The notes under the pieces were generated by a model. That model searched no databases. It worked only from the letters and a program-made list of their open reading frames with translations, and was not told where the DNA came from. Below are positions 40,929 to 51,010 of a stretch of DNA of 64,000 bases, one piece after another (position 1 is the stretch's first letter; the number at the start of each line of letters is the position of its first letter). Made by a program: the position numbers and the translations under genes. The DNA is from Asticcacaulis endophyticus. GTDB lineage: Bacteria; Pseudomonadota; Alphaproteobacteria; Caulobacterales; Caulobacteraceae. The stretch spans positions 1,757,470 through 1,821,469 of the forward strand of contig NZ_BMZB01000001.1 in the NCBI RefSeq assembly GCF_014652575.1, read 5' to 3'.

Positions 40929-42506
40929 ATGACCTTCAAAACCTTCGCCGCCTCTATCGCTGCGCTATGCCTGTCTGCGGCCGCATGCGCCGAAGCCGCG
41001 CCCGCCATCGATGTCTCAACGGTCGCTGCTCAACCCAAAGATACCGGTCTTGGGGCAGGCTGGAACACGCGTGCGACCTTTATGGAAATCTTCGTGCGCT
41101 CCTATCAGGACAGTAACGGTGACGGCATCGGTGATTTCAACGGCCTGACCGCGCGCCTTGATTACCTGAAAGGCTTAGGCGTGACCGGTATCTGGCTGAT
41201 GCCCATTCATCCGTCAGCCGATAAGGACCACAACTATGCGGTTTCGGATTACCGGGCCATCAACCCTGATTTTGGCACCATGGCCGATTTCGAGCGCTTT
41301 CTGGCCGAGGCCCATAAGCGCGGCATTGGCGTCATCATCGACTATGTGATCAATCACTCGGCCAATGATAACCCGATCTTTTTGGATGCGGCACGCTCTA
41401 CATCAAGCCACTATCGTGACTGGTACATATTCGCGGATACCGATCCGAAGTGGCAGGGCTTTTCCTGGGGGCCGTGGCGTCAGAATAAGGTCGGGGGCGG
41501 CTATTTTTACGGCCTGTTCGATGATCAGATGCCGGATTTCAACCTCAAAAACCCCAAGGCTCTGGCCTATCATGCTGATAATTTCCGCTTCTGGCTGAAT
41601 AAGGGCGTCGATGGCTTCCGCATCGACGCCGTGACCATGCTGGTGGAAAATGGCCCTACTGCCTATATGGATCAGCCCGAAAACCTTGAGATTTTGAAAC
41701 ATTTAAACGCGGTGGTGAAATCCTATGGCAACCGCTATCTGATCTGTGAGGCGTCGGAGCAGCCCGCCCTCTATGCCGGTGAGGCCTGCACCAATTCGTT
41801 TGCGTTCGGCACCCAAAAAGAGATCAAGGACAGCGCCAAATCAGGCCACCTGTCGGAAAAGCTGGCCGCGGTGCTCAGTAGTGAAAAACGCCCGTTGATG
41901 CCGCTGGTGCTGCAAAGCCATGACAGTTACGTCGGCGACCGGCTGATCCATGAGTTTGCCGGCAATGAGGGGGCTTGCCGTGTGGCGGCGGCCATTTCTA
42001 TTCTGGCATCGGACACGCCATTTTCTTACTATGGCGAAGAAATCGGGATGGCCAATAATGGCAAATATGATGATCCGGGCCTGCGCGCACCGATGTCGTG
42101 GGATGCATCGGCGGGGCACGGCTTTACGACCGCTTCTAAGCCCTATCGTCCCTATGCCGTCAATGCCGCTACCCATACCGTCGCGGCCCAAGCCGGCGTC
42201 AAAGACAGCCTGCTGGAATACTACCGCGCGCTTTATCTGGCGAGGCAAAACCATCCGGTGCTGGCGGATGGGCAATTCACCCTTCTCTCCAAAGCCGGTG
42301 ATGACCATCTGATCTTTGCCCGTCAAAAAGACGGCGCCCAGGCGCGGGTGCTGATCAACCTGACCGGCGCCCCGAAAACTCTGTCTATGGCCGGGACGGG
42401 TGCGTGGACATCCGCGCTGGATACCACGCAACTGACGGCGCGGAGCGGCACGGTGGTGGTCTCCTTGGCGCCCCACGGCGTCGCCGCCTATGTTCAGGTT
42501 AAGTAG
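40929..42506 (+). CDS. Alpha-amylase family enzyme (GH13)
   Basis: This 525-residue exported enzyme has a signal sequence with Cys20 in SAAAC, a possible lipobox, so it may be membrane-anchored. GH13 conserved regions appear in order: region I DYVINH (138-143), region II GFRIDAV with nucleophile Asp233, region III LICEASE with acid/base Glu274, and region IV QSHDSY with Asp332. The N-terminal YQDSNGDGIGDFNGL is the calcium-type loop seen in alpha-glucosidase/trehalose-synthase-like GH13 members. It probably cuts maltodextrins for the GH97 and GH15 enzymes. It converges on hutC 9 bp away. Confidence 0.92.
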   Translation: MTFKTFAASIAALCLSAAACAEAAPAIDVSTVAAQPKDTGLGAGWNTRATFMEIFVRSYQDSNGDGIGDFNGLTARLDYLKGLGVTGIWLMPIHPSADKDHNYAVSDYRAINPDFGTMADFERFLAEAHKRGIGVIIDYVINHSANDNPIFLDAARSTSSHYRDWYIFADTDPKWQGFSWGPWRQNKVGGGYFYGLFDDQMPDFNLKNPKALAYHADNFRFWLNKGVDGFRIDAVTMLVENGPTAYMDQPENLEILKHLNAVVKSYGNRYLICEASEQPALYAGEACTNSFAFGTQKEIKDSAKSGHLSEKLAAVLSSEKRPLMPLVLQSHDSYVGDRLIHEFAGNEGACRVAAAISILASDTPFSYYGEEIGMANNGKYDDPGLRAPMSWDASAGHGFTTASKPYRPYAVNAATHTVAAQAGVKDSLLEYYRALYLARQNHPVLADGQFTLLSKAGDDHLIFARQKDGAQARVLINLTGAPKTLSMAGTGAWTSALDTTQLTARSGTVVVSLAPHGVAAYVQVK

Positions 42507-42515
42507 GGCGCAGGG

Positions 42516-43265
42516 TTAAGGCCGCGGGGCGCTGCGTCTGAGGGTATCAAAGTGGGCCACAAGCCGGTAGCGCGTGCCGTCATAGGTCTGGCGCACCGTC
42601 GTGATGCGCTCAGGCCCGCTCCAGGTGCGTCGGTCGAGCACGAGGCAGGCTTGTCCTTTTTCAATCCCCAGCCGTCGCGTCAGTTCGGCATCGGCCTCGG
42701 TCGCGCTGATCTCATTTTCCACTTGCGTCCACGGCACCGCCTCCAGCAACCAGTGGCCGGGCGACATGTGGCTGAAATCGACGGCTTCGGCTTGCGGCAC
42801 AGCGGCCAGATTGATCAGCCGTTCCTCGACCGCCAGCGGTTTTCCGGAAGCCAGATGAAGGCCGGTCAGGCATAAGACGCGGCCATCCTCTCCGGCCAGT
42901 TCGCGCTCTTTTGCTGTCACGGCGGTGCGCACACGCCGTTCGGTCAGTTCAAAGCCGTAAGACTCGCCGCGCGCGGTAATGTCTATCTGGATATCGGGAA
43001 TGTCGATGACGGTAGAGTCCAGCCGTGGCAGTTTGACAAAGGTGCCCGCCCGTTTACGGCGCTCAATCAGGCCCGCCGCCGATAACGCCGACATGGCCTT
43101 ATTGACCGTCATGCGTGAGCAGTTATAGACCGTCATCAGTTCATGCTCAAAAGCCACCTTTTGCCCCGGCATCAGCACGCCGGAGCGGATTTGATCCTCA
43201 AGGTCGCGGCGGATCTGGACATGCAGCGGTAGGGCGGGCTTACCAGGGTCGCTGAGGGCGGTCAT
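42516..43265 (-). CDS. hutC: Histidine-utilisation repressor HutC (GntR/HutC family)
   Basis: This 249-residue protein has an N-terminal winged helix (LHVQIRRDLEDQIRSGVLMPGQKVAFEHEL, NCSRMTVNKAMSALSAAGLI) and a C-terminal UTRA effector domain (LLEAVPWTQVENEISA, VLDRRTWSGPERITTVRQTYDG). HutC represses hut genes until urocanate binds. Its ATG overlaps the hutF stop (ATGA), so both come from one minus-strand transcript starting in the hutF-hutI gap, where two ATGTCTAGACAT-like sites lie. This implies autoregulation. A close paralogue is at 56058. Confidence 0.93.
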   Translation of the reverse strand: MTALSDPGKPALPLHVQIRRDLEDQIRSGVLMPGQKVAFEHELMTVYNCSRMTVNKAMSALSAAGLIERRKRAGTFVKLPRLDSTVIDIPDIQIDITARGESYGFELTERRVRTAVTAKERELAGEDGRVLCLTGLHLASGKPLAVEERLINLAAVPQAEAVDFSHMSPGHWLLEAVPWTQVENEISATEADAELTRRLGIEKGQACLVLDRRTWSGPERITTVRQTYDGTRYRLVAHFDTLRRSAPRP

Positions 43266-44620
43266 GACAACAGCCGCTCCATCAGGCGAGCATAGTCATC
43301 TGTGATCGCATCACGTGTCGCATGCCGTCCGTCGCTGACCCATTTGCGTCCATGCCGCCAGACGCAGTCAATCGCGCCCGTTGAGGTCGCAAAAATCAGG
43401 CTGTCGATCACGTCTTTGTCCCCCTTACCCGCCAGTGAGGGATGGCGGGCCTTGAGGCTGACTATATCCGCACTGTGGCCAACGGCAAGGCCTGCGCCCG
43501 TGCCCAAAGCTTGGCCCCCGCCGGAGAGAGCGCCGGAAAACAGCCGCTCTCCGGTCGAGCCGCCAGACGTCGCCAAAACATTGCGGGCGCGGTGGTGCAG
43601 GCGTTGCGGGTATTCCAGCATCCGCAGTTCCTCAACCATACTGATCAGGACGTTGGAATCCGAGCCAATCCCGAACCTGCCGCCGTGTTTAAGGTAATCT
43701 GCCGCCGGGAAAATGCCGTCGCCCAGATTGGCTTCGGTGATCGGGCACAGGCCGGCCACAGCTTTGGAACGGGCCAGCCGCAGGGTTTCATCTTGGGTCA
43801 TGTGGGTGGCGTGCACCAGACACCACTGGGCATCAACGGTGAGGTGATTAAGCAGCCATTCGACCGGGCGCTGCCCGCTGTGGGCCAAACAATCCTCAAC
43901 CTCCCGCGTCTGTTCGGCGATATGAATGTGAATCGGTGCGCCTTCGGCCAAAGGGATGAGGGCGTTCAGTTCGTCACCCGTCACCGCCCGCAGGGAATGG
44001 GGGGCGATGCCGACCACGGCATCCGGCAGGTGTGCAGCGTGCCGACGTGCACTCTCAAGTAACCGTGAAAATCCGCTGATATCGTGGATGAAACGCGCCT
44101 GCCCGGCGGTGGGCGTCTGACCACCAAAACCGGAGTGAGCGTAAAACACCGGCAGCAGCGTCAGGCCGATACCGGTCGTGTCGGCGGCTGCGCAGATCAT
44201 GGCCGACATTTCTGCCGGATCAGCAAAGGCCTGACCGGCCTGATCGTGATGCAGGTAATGAAATTCCCCGACGCGCGTAAAGCCCGCCTCCAGCATCTCC
44301 ATATAGGCCAGCGAAGCGATAATTTTAAGCTCATCCGGCCCGATGCGGCCCTGAAGGCGGTACATCTGTTCGCGCCAGCTCCAGAAGGAATCGGCATTTG
44401 GCCCCCGCCGTTCGGTAAGGCCCGCAATCACCCGCTGAAAGGCATGGCTGTGAAGGTTGGGCATACCCGGCACACCTATGGCATGGCGCTCATCATCGGC
44501 TTCGGGCAGGGTGTCTGCCGCAATCGAAATGATCCGGCCACCCTCGATCTTAAGGCGTACCCCGTGCGCCCAGCCGTGGCTCAGAAGGGCGCGGTCAAAC
44601 CATAGATGCGAACGGCTCAT
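43262..44620 (-). CDS. hutF: Formimidoylglutamate deiminase
   Basis: This 452-residue amidohydrolase has metal-binding NLHSHAFQR near residue 56, IHIHIAEQ in the middle and the late FGIGSDSN with the catalytic Asp. It hydrolyses N-formimidoyl-L-glutamate to N-formyl-L-glutamate and ammonia, the step that defines the five-step histidine pathway and pairs with HutG downstream on the other strand. It is divergent from hutI, and hutC follows it with overlapping codons. Confidence 0.93.
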   Translation of the reverse strand: MSRSHLWFDRALLSHGWAHGVRLKIEGGRIISIAADTLPEADDERHAIGVPGMPNLHSHAFQRVIAGLTERRGPNADSFWSWREQMYRLQGRIGPDELKIIASLAYMEMLEAGFTRVGEFHYLHHDQAGQAFADPAEMSAMICAAADTTGIGLTLLPVFYAHSGFGGQTPTAGQARFIHDISGFSRLLESARRHAAHLPDAVVGIAPHSLRAVTGDELNALIPLAEGAPIHIHIAEQTREVEDCLAHSGQRPVEWLLNHLTVDAQWCLVHATHMTQDETLRLARSKAVAGLCPITEANLGDGIFPAADYLKHGGRFGIGSDSNVLISMVEELRMLEYPQRLHHRARNVLATSGGSTGERLFSGALSGGGQALGTGAGLAVGHSADIVSLKARHPSLAGKGDKDVIDSLIFATSTGAIDCVWRHGRKWVSDGRHATRDAITDDYARLMERLLS

Positions 44621-44695
44621 CCTGTTGTTCCACTGATGTTTACGGGTAACCTAAAAATATTTTGCACGGCAGCATAATCGCGCTTGCCAATGGAT

Positions 44696-44707
44696 ATGTC
44701 TATACAT
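44696..44707. promoter_or_regulatory. HutC-type operator ATGTCTATACAT
   Basis: This near-palindrome lies between divergent hutF and hutI, 20 bp from a second copy at 44716. It shares the TGTCTA half with the perfect palindrome before the TBDR at 51011. GntR/HutC repressors bind TGT-N6-ACA-like dyads of this size. Confidence 0.72.
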
Positions 44708-44715
44708 TATCAAAA

Positions 44716-44727
44716 ATGTCTAGACTT
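44716..44727. promoter_or_regulatory. HutC-type operator ATGTCTAGACTT
   Basis: This second copy starts 20 bp (two helix turns) from the first, 40 bp before hutI. Only one base pair departs from ATGTCTAGACAT. The pair can control both divergent hut transcripts. Confidence 0.75.
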
Positions 44728-44766
44728 ATTTTCGTCATGGTTTCCTCCTGACACAGGCTGACTGTC

Positions 44767-45975
44767 ATGCACTGCGATTGCCTCTGGAAAAATGCCCGTT
44801 TGCTGGTCACGCGACCGGATGAGACTGGCTTTGTCATCATTGACGGCGGCGTGGTGGCGGCGGCTGATGGGCGCATTGTCTATGCCGGGCCAGCGCGGGA
44901 TAATCTGCAAACTGACAGGGTTTATGACGTTGGGGGGCGGCTGATCACGCCGGGTATTATTGATCCGCACACCCACCTTATCTACGGCGGCGACCGCGCC
45001 CATGAGTTCAAGCTGCGGCTTGAAGGGGCGTCCTATGAAGAGATCGCCCGCGCGGGCGGCGGGATCGTTTCGACCATGAAAGCGACCCGCGCGGCCAGTG
45101 AGGCGGAGCTGATCGCCCAGGCCTTGCCGCGGCTCGATGCGCTGTTGGCGGAGGGGGTATCAACCATTGAGATAAAGTCCGGTTATGGCCTGACGCTTGA
45201 GGATGAGCTTAAGATGCTGCGGGCGGCGCGGGCGTTAGAGCGTTTACGGTCGGTGCGTATCAAAACGACGTTTCTGGGTGCCCATGCCCTGCCGCCGGAA
45301 TATGCCTGTCGCGCTGACGACTATATCACTGAAGTTTGCGAGGTCATGATCCCGGCTGTGGCCGTCGAAGGGCTGGCCGATGCGGTCGATGTATTTTGCG
45401 AAGGCATCGGATTTAGCCCCGCTCAGACCGAGCGGGTATTTCAGGCGGCGCGGGCGGAGGGTTTGCGCGTTAAACTCCATGCCGAGCAGCTATCGAACCT
45501 GAGCGGATCGGCACTGGCGGCGCGATATAGCGCCCTGTCGGCGGATCACCTTGAATACCTGGATGAGGCGGGCATCGCCGCCATGAAGGCGTCCGGCACG
45601 GTGGCGACCCTGCTGCCGGGGGCGTTTTATTTTGTGCGGGAAACAAAGCTGCCGCCGATTCAGGCTTTGCGCGACGCCCGCGTGCCGATGGCGCTGGCGA
45701 CCGACTGTAATCCGGGCACGTCGCCGCTGACGTCGCTGCTGCTGGTCATGAACATGGCCGCGACCCTGTTTCGTATGACGGTCGATGAGTGCCTGCTGGG
45801 GGTGACGCTGCACGCGGCCCGTGCCTTGGGCCTGCACGCTGAAACCGGCAGTCTTGAAGCCGGAAAGGCCTGTGATCTGGCGATCTGGGACGTCGAGACG
45901 CCGGAACAACTGGTCTACCGCATCGGCTTTAATCCACTTTTCGCGCGCGTTTTCAATGGAGTACATTATGAGTGA
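44767..45975 (+). CDS. hutI: Imidazolonepropionase
   Basis: This 402-residue amidohydrolase of normal family length has metal site [10 protein letters not shown] near residues 67-76, the [13 protein letters not shown] stretch, [10 protein letters not shown] and the catalytic [10 protein letters not shown]. It opens the imidazolone ring to give N-formimidoyl-glutamate. It is the first gene of the plus-strand run hutI-hutH-hutG-hutU-hutD, and its stop overlaps the hutH start by eight bases. Confidence 0.95.
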   Translation: MHCDCLWKNARLLVTRPDETGFVIIDGGVVAAADGRIVYAGPARDNLQTDRVYDVGGRLITPGIIDPHTHLIYGGDRAHEFKLRLEGASYEEIARAGGGIVSTMKATRAASEAELIAQALPRLDALLAEGVSTIEIKSGYGLTLEDELKMLRAARALERLRSVRIKTTFLGAHALPPEYACRADDYITEVCEVMIPAVAVEGLADAVDVFCEGIGFSPAQTERVFQAARAEGLRVKLHAEQLSNLSGSALAARYSALSADHLEYLDEAGIAAMKASGTVATLLPGAFYFVRETKLPPIQALRDARVPMALATDCNPGTSPLTSLLLVMNMAATLFRMTVDECLLGVTLHAARALGLHAETGSLEAGKACDLAIWDVETPEQLVYRIGFNPLFARVFNGVHYE

Positions 45976-47500
45976 GTTGGTTCTAGTCGCGGGCGCGGTA
46001 TCATTAGCTGAGTGGCGGGCCATCTATCGCGGGGCGACGTTCCGGCTGGATGCGCAGTGCCTGCCCAAGGTCGCGGAAAGTGCCGCTGCTGTTAGCCGCA
46101 TCCTCTCAAAAGGTGAGCCGGTCTACGGCATCAATACCGGCTTTGGTAAGCTGGCTTCGACGCGCATCGACGATGCGGACCTTGCGACCTTGCAGCGTAA
46201 TATCATCCTCAGCCATGCTGCCGGGGTTGGCGCGCCGTCGCCCAAATCGGTGGTGCGCCTGATGATGGCGCTTAAGTTGGTCAGTCTGGCCCAGGGCGCC
46301 TCCGGCATTCGGCCTGAGACGCTGGAACTGATGCAGGCCATGCTCGATCACGACCTGATCCCGGTGGTGCCGTGTCAGGGCAGTGTGGGCGCGTCAGGCG
46401 ATCTGGCACCTCTGTCGCATATGGCAGCCGCTATGATCGGGGTGGGCGATATAGACGCGTCCGGCGTGGTTATGTCCGCGATGGAGGCCCTGACCTCAGC
46501 CGGTCTGTCGCCGCTCACCCCCGGCCCGAAGGAGGGGCTTGCGCTGCTCAACGGCACGCAGTTTTCGACCGCCAACGCTCTGGCAGGTCTGTTTGAAGCC
46601 GAAGTTCTGATGCAGACGGCGCTGGTCACCGGGGCCTTATCGACCGAAGCGGCCAAGGGATCGGATGCGCCGTTTGATGCGCGCATCCACAATCTGCGCC
46701 GCCATAAGGGCCAGATCGACACAGCGGCGTCTTTGCGGGAGTTAATGAGCGGCTCGGCCATCCGCGCCTCCCACCTCAAGGGCGATGAGCGCGTACAAGA
46801 CCCGTACTGTCTGCGCTGCCAGCCGCAGGTCATGGGCGCGATATTGGATATCCTGCGTCAGGCGGCGGTGACGCTCCTGACCGAAGCCAATGGCGTGACG
46901 GATAATCCGCTGATTTTCACGGACCCGGATGAGGCCCTGTCTGGCGGAAATTTCCACGCCGAGCCGGTCGCCTTCGCTGCTGACATGATCGCCATGGCGG
47001 TGTGTGAAATCGGGTCTCTGTCGGAACGCCGCATTGCAATGCTGGTTGATCCGGCGTTGTCAGGCTTACCCGCATTCTTGACACCGCGTCCGGGGCTCAA
47101 TTCCGGCTTCATGATCCCGCAGGTTACGGCGGCGGCCCTTGTGTCGGAAAACAAGCAGCGCGCCTATCCGGCCAGCGTTGATTCTATACCGACCTCAGCC
47201 AATCAGGAGGATCACGTCTCCATGGCCGCCCACGGGGCGCGCCGATTGATGGAGATGTGCGAAAACGCCTTTGCCGTCATCGGGATTGAGCTTCTGGCGG
47301 CCGCGCAAGGGGTTGATTTCCACGCGCCGCTGACCTCATCTGAGGCTCTGGAGCGTGTGCGTGAACTCACCCGCCGGGCGGTGCCGTCGCTGGATCACGA
47401 CCGCCATTTCCATCCGGATATGCAGAAGGCAATCACCCTGGTGCGCTCAGGCGCGATTGCCGCGGTGGCCGAACTTAAACTGCCGGATGTCGCGGCATGA
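45968..47500 (+). CDS. hutH: Histidine ammonia-lyase
   Basis: The ATG at 45968 ([13 protein letters not shown]) gives the usual length of 510 residues; the open frame upstream is inside hutI. The MIO prosthetic group forms from Ala142-Ser143-Gly144 in [11 protein letters not shown]. Other family stretches are [12 protein letters not shown], the active-site [12 protein letters not shown] and NQEDHVSMA. It removes ammonia from L-histidine to give urocanate, which is also the usual HutC inducer. Starts and stops overlap with hutI (8 bases) and hutG (ATGA), so the genes are translationally coupled. Confidence 0.96.
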   Translation: MSELVLVAGAVSLAEWRAIYRGATFRLDAQCLPKVAESAAAVSRILSKGEPVYGINTGFGKLASTRIDDADLATLQRNIILSHAAGVGAPSPKSVVRLMMALKLVSLAQGASGIRPETLELMQAMLDHDLIPVVPCQGSVGASGDLAPLSHMAAAMIGVGDIDASGVVMSAMEALTSAGLSPLTPGPKEGLALLNGTQFSTANALAGLFEAEVLMQTALVTGALSTEAAKGSDAPFDARIHNLRRHKGQIDTAASLRELMSGSAIRASHLKGDERVQDPYCLRCQPQVMGAILDILRQAAVTLLTEANGVTDNPLIFTDPDEALSGGNFHAEPVAFAADMIAMAVCEIGSLSERRIAMLVDPALSGLPAFLTPRPGLNSGFMIPQVTAAALVSENKQRAYPASVDSIPTSANQEDHVSMAAHGARRLMEMCENAFAVIGIELLAAAQGVDFHAPLTSSEALERVRELTRRAVPSLDHDRHFHPDMQKAITLVRSGAIAAVAELKLPDVAA

Positions 47501-48309
47501 GTGGCCTTGAAATCCATCGCGGCGACGCCCCGCTGATCGTCGCGTTTCCGCATACCGGCACGGAGATTCCGCCCGATATCGAAGCGCGTCTGGTTGATCC
47601 GTGGCGGGCGCGTAAGGATTGCGACTGGTGGATTGATCAGTTGTACAGCTTTGTGCGTGACATGGGGGCGACCACCGTCCGCACGGCGATGTCGCGCACA
47701 GTTATAGACGTGAACCGAGATCCGTCCGGCGCGTCGCTCTATCCGGGGCAGGCGACGACGGAGTTGTGTCCGACCACTACCTTTGATGGTGAGCCTCTGT
47801 ATCGGCACGGCTGGGCACCGGATGAGACTGAAATCAGCCATCGCCGTACCGTTTGGTTTGATCCCTATCATGAAGCCCTTGAGGCCGAGATCGCGCGTCT
47901 GAAAGCGGTCCATGACACGGTTGTACTCTATGATGCGCACTCAATCCGCTCAAATGTACCGCGCCTGTTTGAAGGTGAACTGCCGCAGTTCAATATCGGC
48001 ACAAATGACGACACCACCTGCGATCTGGCTTTAAGCAAAGCGGTAAAAAGCGTTTGTGAACAAAGCGGTTTCAGCCATGTCCTGAATGGCCGATTCAAGG
48101 GCGGCTGGACCACTCGCCACTATGGTCAGCCGCTTATTGGGGTACACGCCATCCAGATGGAACTGGCTTGTCGCGGCTATATGGATGAGCCGTCAACAGT
48201 TGATTTGGATAATTGGCCCACGCCCTTTGACGCAGACCGCGCCGGCGCTTTGCAAGCCCAGCTTTCTCATATTATCGCCGCCGTTCTGGCGTTCGCTGCC
48301 CGCAATTAA
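47497..48309 (+). CDS. hutG: N-formylglutamate amidohydrolase
   Basis: This 270-residue protein has the FGase layout: [11 protein letters not shown] near the N-terminus, then [10 protein letters not shown] and [13 protein letters not shown], and YDAHSIRS in the centre, the last likely with metal-binding Asp and His. It splits N-formyl-L-glutamate to formate and glutamate, completing the pathway begun by HutF. Its ATG overlaps the hutH stop. Confidence 0.94.
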   Translation: MSGLEIHRGDAPLIVAFPHTGTEIPPDIEARLVDPWRARKDCDWWIDQLYSFVRDMGATTVRTAMSRTVIDVNRDPSGASLYPGQATTELCPTTTFDGEPLYRHGWAPDETEISHRRTVWFDPYHEALEAEIARLKAVHDTVVLYDAHSIRSNVPRLFEGELPQFNIGTNDDTTCDLALSKAVKSVCEQSGFSHVLNGRFKGGWTTRHYGQPLIGVHAIQMELACRGYMDEPSTVDLDNWPTPFDADRAGALQAQLSHIIAAVLAFAARN

Positions 48310-48321
48310 GGAGTACCCAAG

Positions 48322-50001
48322 ATGAACCCGCACCCCACATTTCCGGGCAATGTCCGCGTTATCAAACCGTCCACCGGCACGCAACTATCCGCCAAAAGCT
48401 GGCTGACCGAAGCGCCCTTACGGATGCTGATGAACAACCTGCATCCCGATGTCGCTGAGCGCCCCGAAGATCTGGTGGTTTACGGTGGCATTGGCCGTGC
48501 CGCCCGCGATTGGGACAGCTACGACAAGATCGTCGAGACCCTCAAGCGTCTGGAAAATGATCAGACCTTATTAGTCCAGTCAGGCAAGCCGGTCGGTGTG
48601 TTCCAAACCCATGAAAATGCTCCACGCGTGCTGATCGCCAACTCTAATCTGGTGCCGAAATGGGCGAACTGGGAACACTTCAACGAACTCGATAAAAAGG
48701 GTTTGATGATGTACGGCCAGATGACGGCCGGATCGTGGATCTATATAGGTACGCAAGGCATCGTGCAGGGCACCTATGAGACCTTTGTCGAGATGGGCCG
48801 TCAGCATTATAACGGCTCATTGGCCGGTAAATGGCTGCTGACCGCAGGGCTGGGCGGCATGGGCGGGGCGCAACCTCTGGCGGCTGTCATGGCAGGGGCG
48901 TCATGTCTGGCCATCGAGTGTCAGGCGTCGCGCATCGATATGCGCCTGCGCACGGGATACCTTGATCGTTCGACCGAAAGCATTGATGAGGCGCTGGCGT
49001 GGATCGAAGAGTCGTGCACGGCCAAGACACCGATTTCGGTCGGCTTGCTCGGCAACGCTGCCGACATTCTGCCGGAATTATTTAAGCGCGGGGTGCGCCC
49101 TGATTTGCTGACCGATCAGACCTCGGCCCATGACCCGATCAACGGTTACCTGCCGTCGGGCTGGAGCGTGGATCAGTGGCAAACTGTACGCGAAACTGAC
49201 CCGGAATCGGTTGCCAAGGCGGCTAAGGCGTCGATGGCCCAGCACGTTCGGGCCATGCTCGATTTCGCTAAGGCCGGTGTGCCGACGACCGACTATGGCA
49301 ACAATATCCGTCAGGTCGCCAAGGACGAAGGTGTGGAGAATGCCTTTGATTTTCCTGGGTTTGTGCCGGCCTATATCCGTCCGCTGTTCTGCCGCGGAGT
49401 CGGGCCCTTCCGTTGGGTGGCCCTGTCGGGCGATCCTGAAGATATCTACAAAACCGACGCCAAGGTCAAAGAATTGCTGCCCGACAACGCGCACTTGCAT
49501 AACTGGCTGGATATGGCGCGCGAGAAGATCAAGTTTCAGGGCCTGCCGGCGCGGATTTGCTGGGTCGGTCTGGGCGATCGTCATCGTCTGGGTCTGGCCT
49601 TCAATGAGATGGTCAAAAGCGGTGAACTGAAAGCGCCGATCGTCATTGGCCGTGACCACCTCGATTCGGGGTCGGTCGCGTCGCCTAACCGTGAGACCGA
49701 GGCCATGAAGGACGGATCGGACGCGGTGTCTGACTGGCCGCTGCTCAATGCGCTGCTGAATACGGCGTCCGGTGCGACCTGGGTGTCTTTGCACCACGGC
49801 GGCGGGGTCGGCATGGGCTATTCGCAGCATTCGGGCATGGTCATCGTCGCTGATGGCACCGAAGATGCGGCTCAGCGTCTGGGGCGAGTGTTGTGGAATG
49901 ATCCGGCCACCGGCGTCATGCGTCACGCCGATGCCGGATACGATATTGCGCTTGATTGCGCCCGCGAAAAGGGTCTCGATTTGCCCGGCATATTGGGGTG
50001 A
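48322..50001 (+). CDS. hutU: Urocanate hydratase (urocanase)
   Basis: This 559-residue enzyme is full family length and has a strong AAGGAG ribosome site. Typical stretches are the N-terminal [13 protein letters not shown], the NAD-binding [10 protein letters not shown] (about 174-183), [20 protein letters not shown] with the conserved cysteine, and [13 protein letters not shown] with active-site residues. It adds water to urocanate to give imidazolone propionate. The hutD start (GTG) overlaps its stop. Confidence 0.96.
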   Translation: MNPHPTFPGNVRVIKPSTGTQLSAKSWLTEAPLRMLMNNLHPDVAERPEDLVVYGGIGRAARDWDSYDKIVETLKRLENDQTLLVQSGKPVGVFQTHENAPRVLIANSNLVPKWANWEHFNELDKKGLMMYGQMTAGSWIYIGTQGIVQGTYETFVEMGRQHYNGSLAGKWLLTAGLGGMGGAQPLAAVMAGASCLAIECQASRIDMRLRTGYLDRSTESIDEALAWIEESCTAKTPISVGLLGNAADILPELFKRGVRPDLLTDQTSAHDPINGYLPSGWSVDQWQTVRETDPESVAKAAKASMAQHVRAMLDFAKAGVPTTDYGNNIRQVAKDEGVENAFDFPGFVPAYIRPLFCRGVGPFRWVALSGDPEDIYKTDAKVKELLPDNAHLHNWLDMAREKIKFQGLPARICWVGLGDRHRLGLAFNEMVKSGELKAPIVIGRDHLDSGSVASPNRETEAMKDGSDAVSDWPLLNALLNTASGATWVSLHHGGGVGMGYSQHSGMVIVADGTEDAAQRLGRVLWNDPATGVMRHADAGYDIALDCAREKGLDLPGILG

Positions 50002-50543
50002 TCCGCTATTTGCCCGCCAGCGCGCGCGTGCCTCAGCCGTGGAAAAACGGCGGCGGGGTCACGCGTGAGATCGCTGTGTCGCCTCCCGGTGCGTCCATGA
50101 CCGATTTCGACTGGCGCATCAGCATGGCCACGGTGGATATCGCGGGGCCGTTTTCGGCCTTTGAGGGCATCGACCGGCATTTGACGGTGCTGGAAGGGTA
50201 TTTACACCTGACGGTGGACGGCTATGCGCATCCGTTACAGGCCGAGCAGGGGCTGGCCTTTGCCGGTGATGTTCCGGCGCAGGGCGAGCCGCTAGGCGGG
50301 CCGGTCACTGATCTGAACGTCATGACCCAGCGGGGGCGGTTTATGGCCACGGTTACGGTTGTGGCACCGCAGGCGAGACTTACGCCCTTTGCCGGGGCGA
50401 CGGTTTTGCTGGCCTGCGCGCCCACGGTCGTGTGCAGTCATAAGTTTAACATCTATGACGCGCTGTGGCTGGATGACTGGCCGACCGACGGTGCGGTGAA
50501 CGGCGCGGGTAAGCTGATCCGCATCGATATTCTGAGCGTCTGA
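49998..50543 (+). CDS. hutD: HutD-family protein
   Basis: Translation from GTG 49998, overlapping the hutU stop, gives 181 residues beginning near the conserved [16 protein letters not shown]; a longer frame upstream lies inside hutU. The rest is a cupin-like double-stranded beta-helix ([29 protein letters not shown]). HutD proteins are linked to hut operons and are thought to limit or tune the pathway, with no proven enzyme activity. It is the last gene of the hut operon and is followed by a strong terminator. Confidence 0.9.
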   Translation: MIRYLPASARVPQPWKNGGGVTREIAVSPPGASMTDFDWRISMATVDIAGPFSAFEGIDRHLTVLEGYLHLTVDGYAHPLQAEQGLAFAGDVPAQGEPLGGPVTDLNVMTQRGRFMATVTVVAPQARLTPFAGATVLLACAPTVVCSHKFNIYDALWLDDWPTDGAVNGAGKLIRIDILSV

Positions 50544-50569
50544 AATAACTATGTTTAGTCTCGAATAAG

Positions 50570-50593
50570 GGCCGCAGATTTCGATCTGCGGCC
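50570..50593 (+). terminator. Rho-independent terminator of the hut operon
   Basis: GGCCGCAGAT (50570-50579) and ATCTGCGGCC (50584-50593) pair perfectly around a stable TTCG tetraloop and are followed by six T residues. It lies 26 bp after the hutD stop and separates the hut operon from the TBDR promoter region. Confidence 0.93.
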
Positions 50594-50839
50594 TTTTTTA
50601 GCGTACGTTTCACAGAACCTATTATGAGCGAGTTGAGTCATTTAGCCTCTGGGTTGAGCCGCGATGAGGTCACGGTTCCGCATTGTGAAAAAAATACGAC
50701 GACGGTTTTCACTTATGTGTAATTAATTGTTGCAGTGCGTGACAATTGCAGTTCACGCAACTGTAAAAATATGAAATATCAGGTCATTGCATAAAATGAC
50801 CCGTATTGTAATGAATTGAAAATAAATAATTTAATCCAA

Positions 50840-50855
50840 ATTATGTATACATAAT
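50840..50855. promoter_or_regulatory. 16-bp perfect palindrome ATTATGTATACATAAT
   Basis: Its centre TGTATACA matches the general GntR/HutC pattern but differs from the TGTCTAGACA type found at the hut promoters and 90 bp downstream. It could be the site of the second HutC-like protein (56058). Confidence 0.68.
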
Positions 50856-50931
50856 AAAGAATATTTGTTGCGATGGATACGGCTTCGCGGATGCGTAAAA
50901 AGAGTTGACGATGTCTGAATGTCGTTGTGAA

Positions 50932-50945
50932 TATGTCTAGACATA
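50932..50945. promoter_or_regulatory. 14-bp perfect palindrome TATGTCTAGACATA
   Basis: The best copy of the ATGTCTAGACAT operator lies 66 bp before the TBDR start. The same word with small changes occurs twice in the hutF-hutI gap, placing the receptor in the hut regulon. Confidence 0.78.
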
Positions 50946-51010
50946 ATTTCTCACGCTGTCTGATCCGGTGATCAGTTCGGGGCTGTGGGAATCTGAAAGG
51001 GGATATTCAG

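Larger units (their letters stand above)
50600..51010. other. AT-rich promoter region of the TBDR at 51011
   Basis: No gene is seen. The 400-bp gap is strongly AT-rich in 50700-50880 and carries two palindromes (50840-50855, 50932-50945), both of the type expected for HutC-family repressors. The receptor has a good ribosome site (AAGGGGA). A long regulated leader before a TBDR also occurs at 35980-36415. Confidence 0.6.
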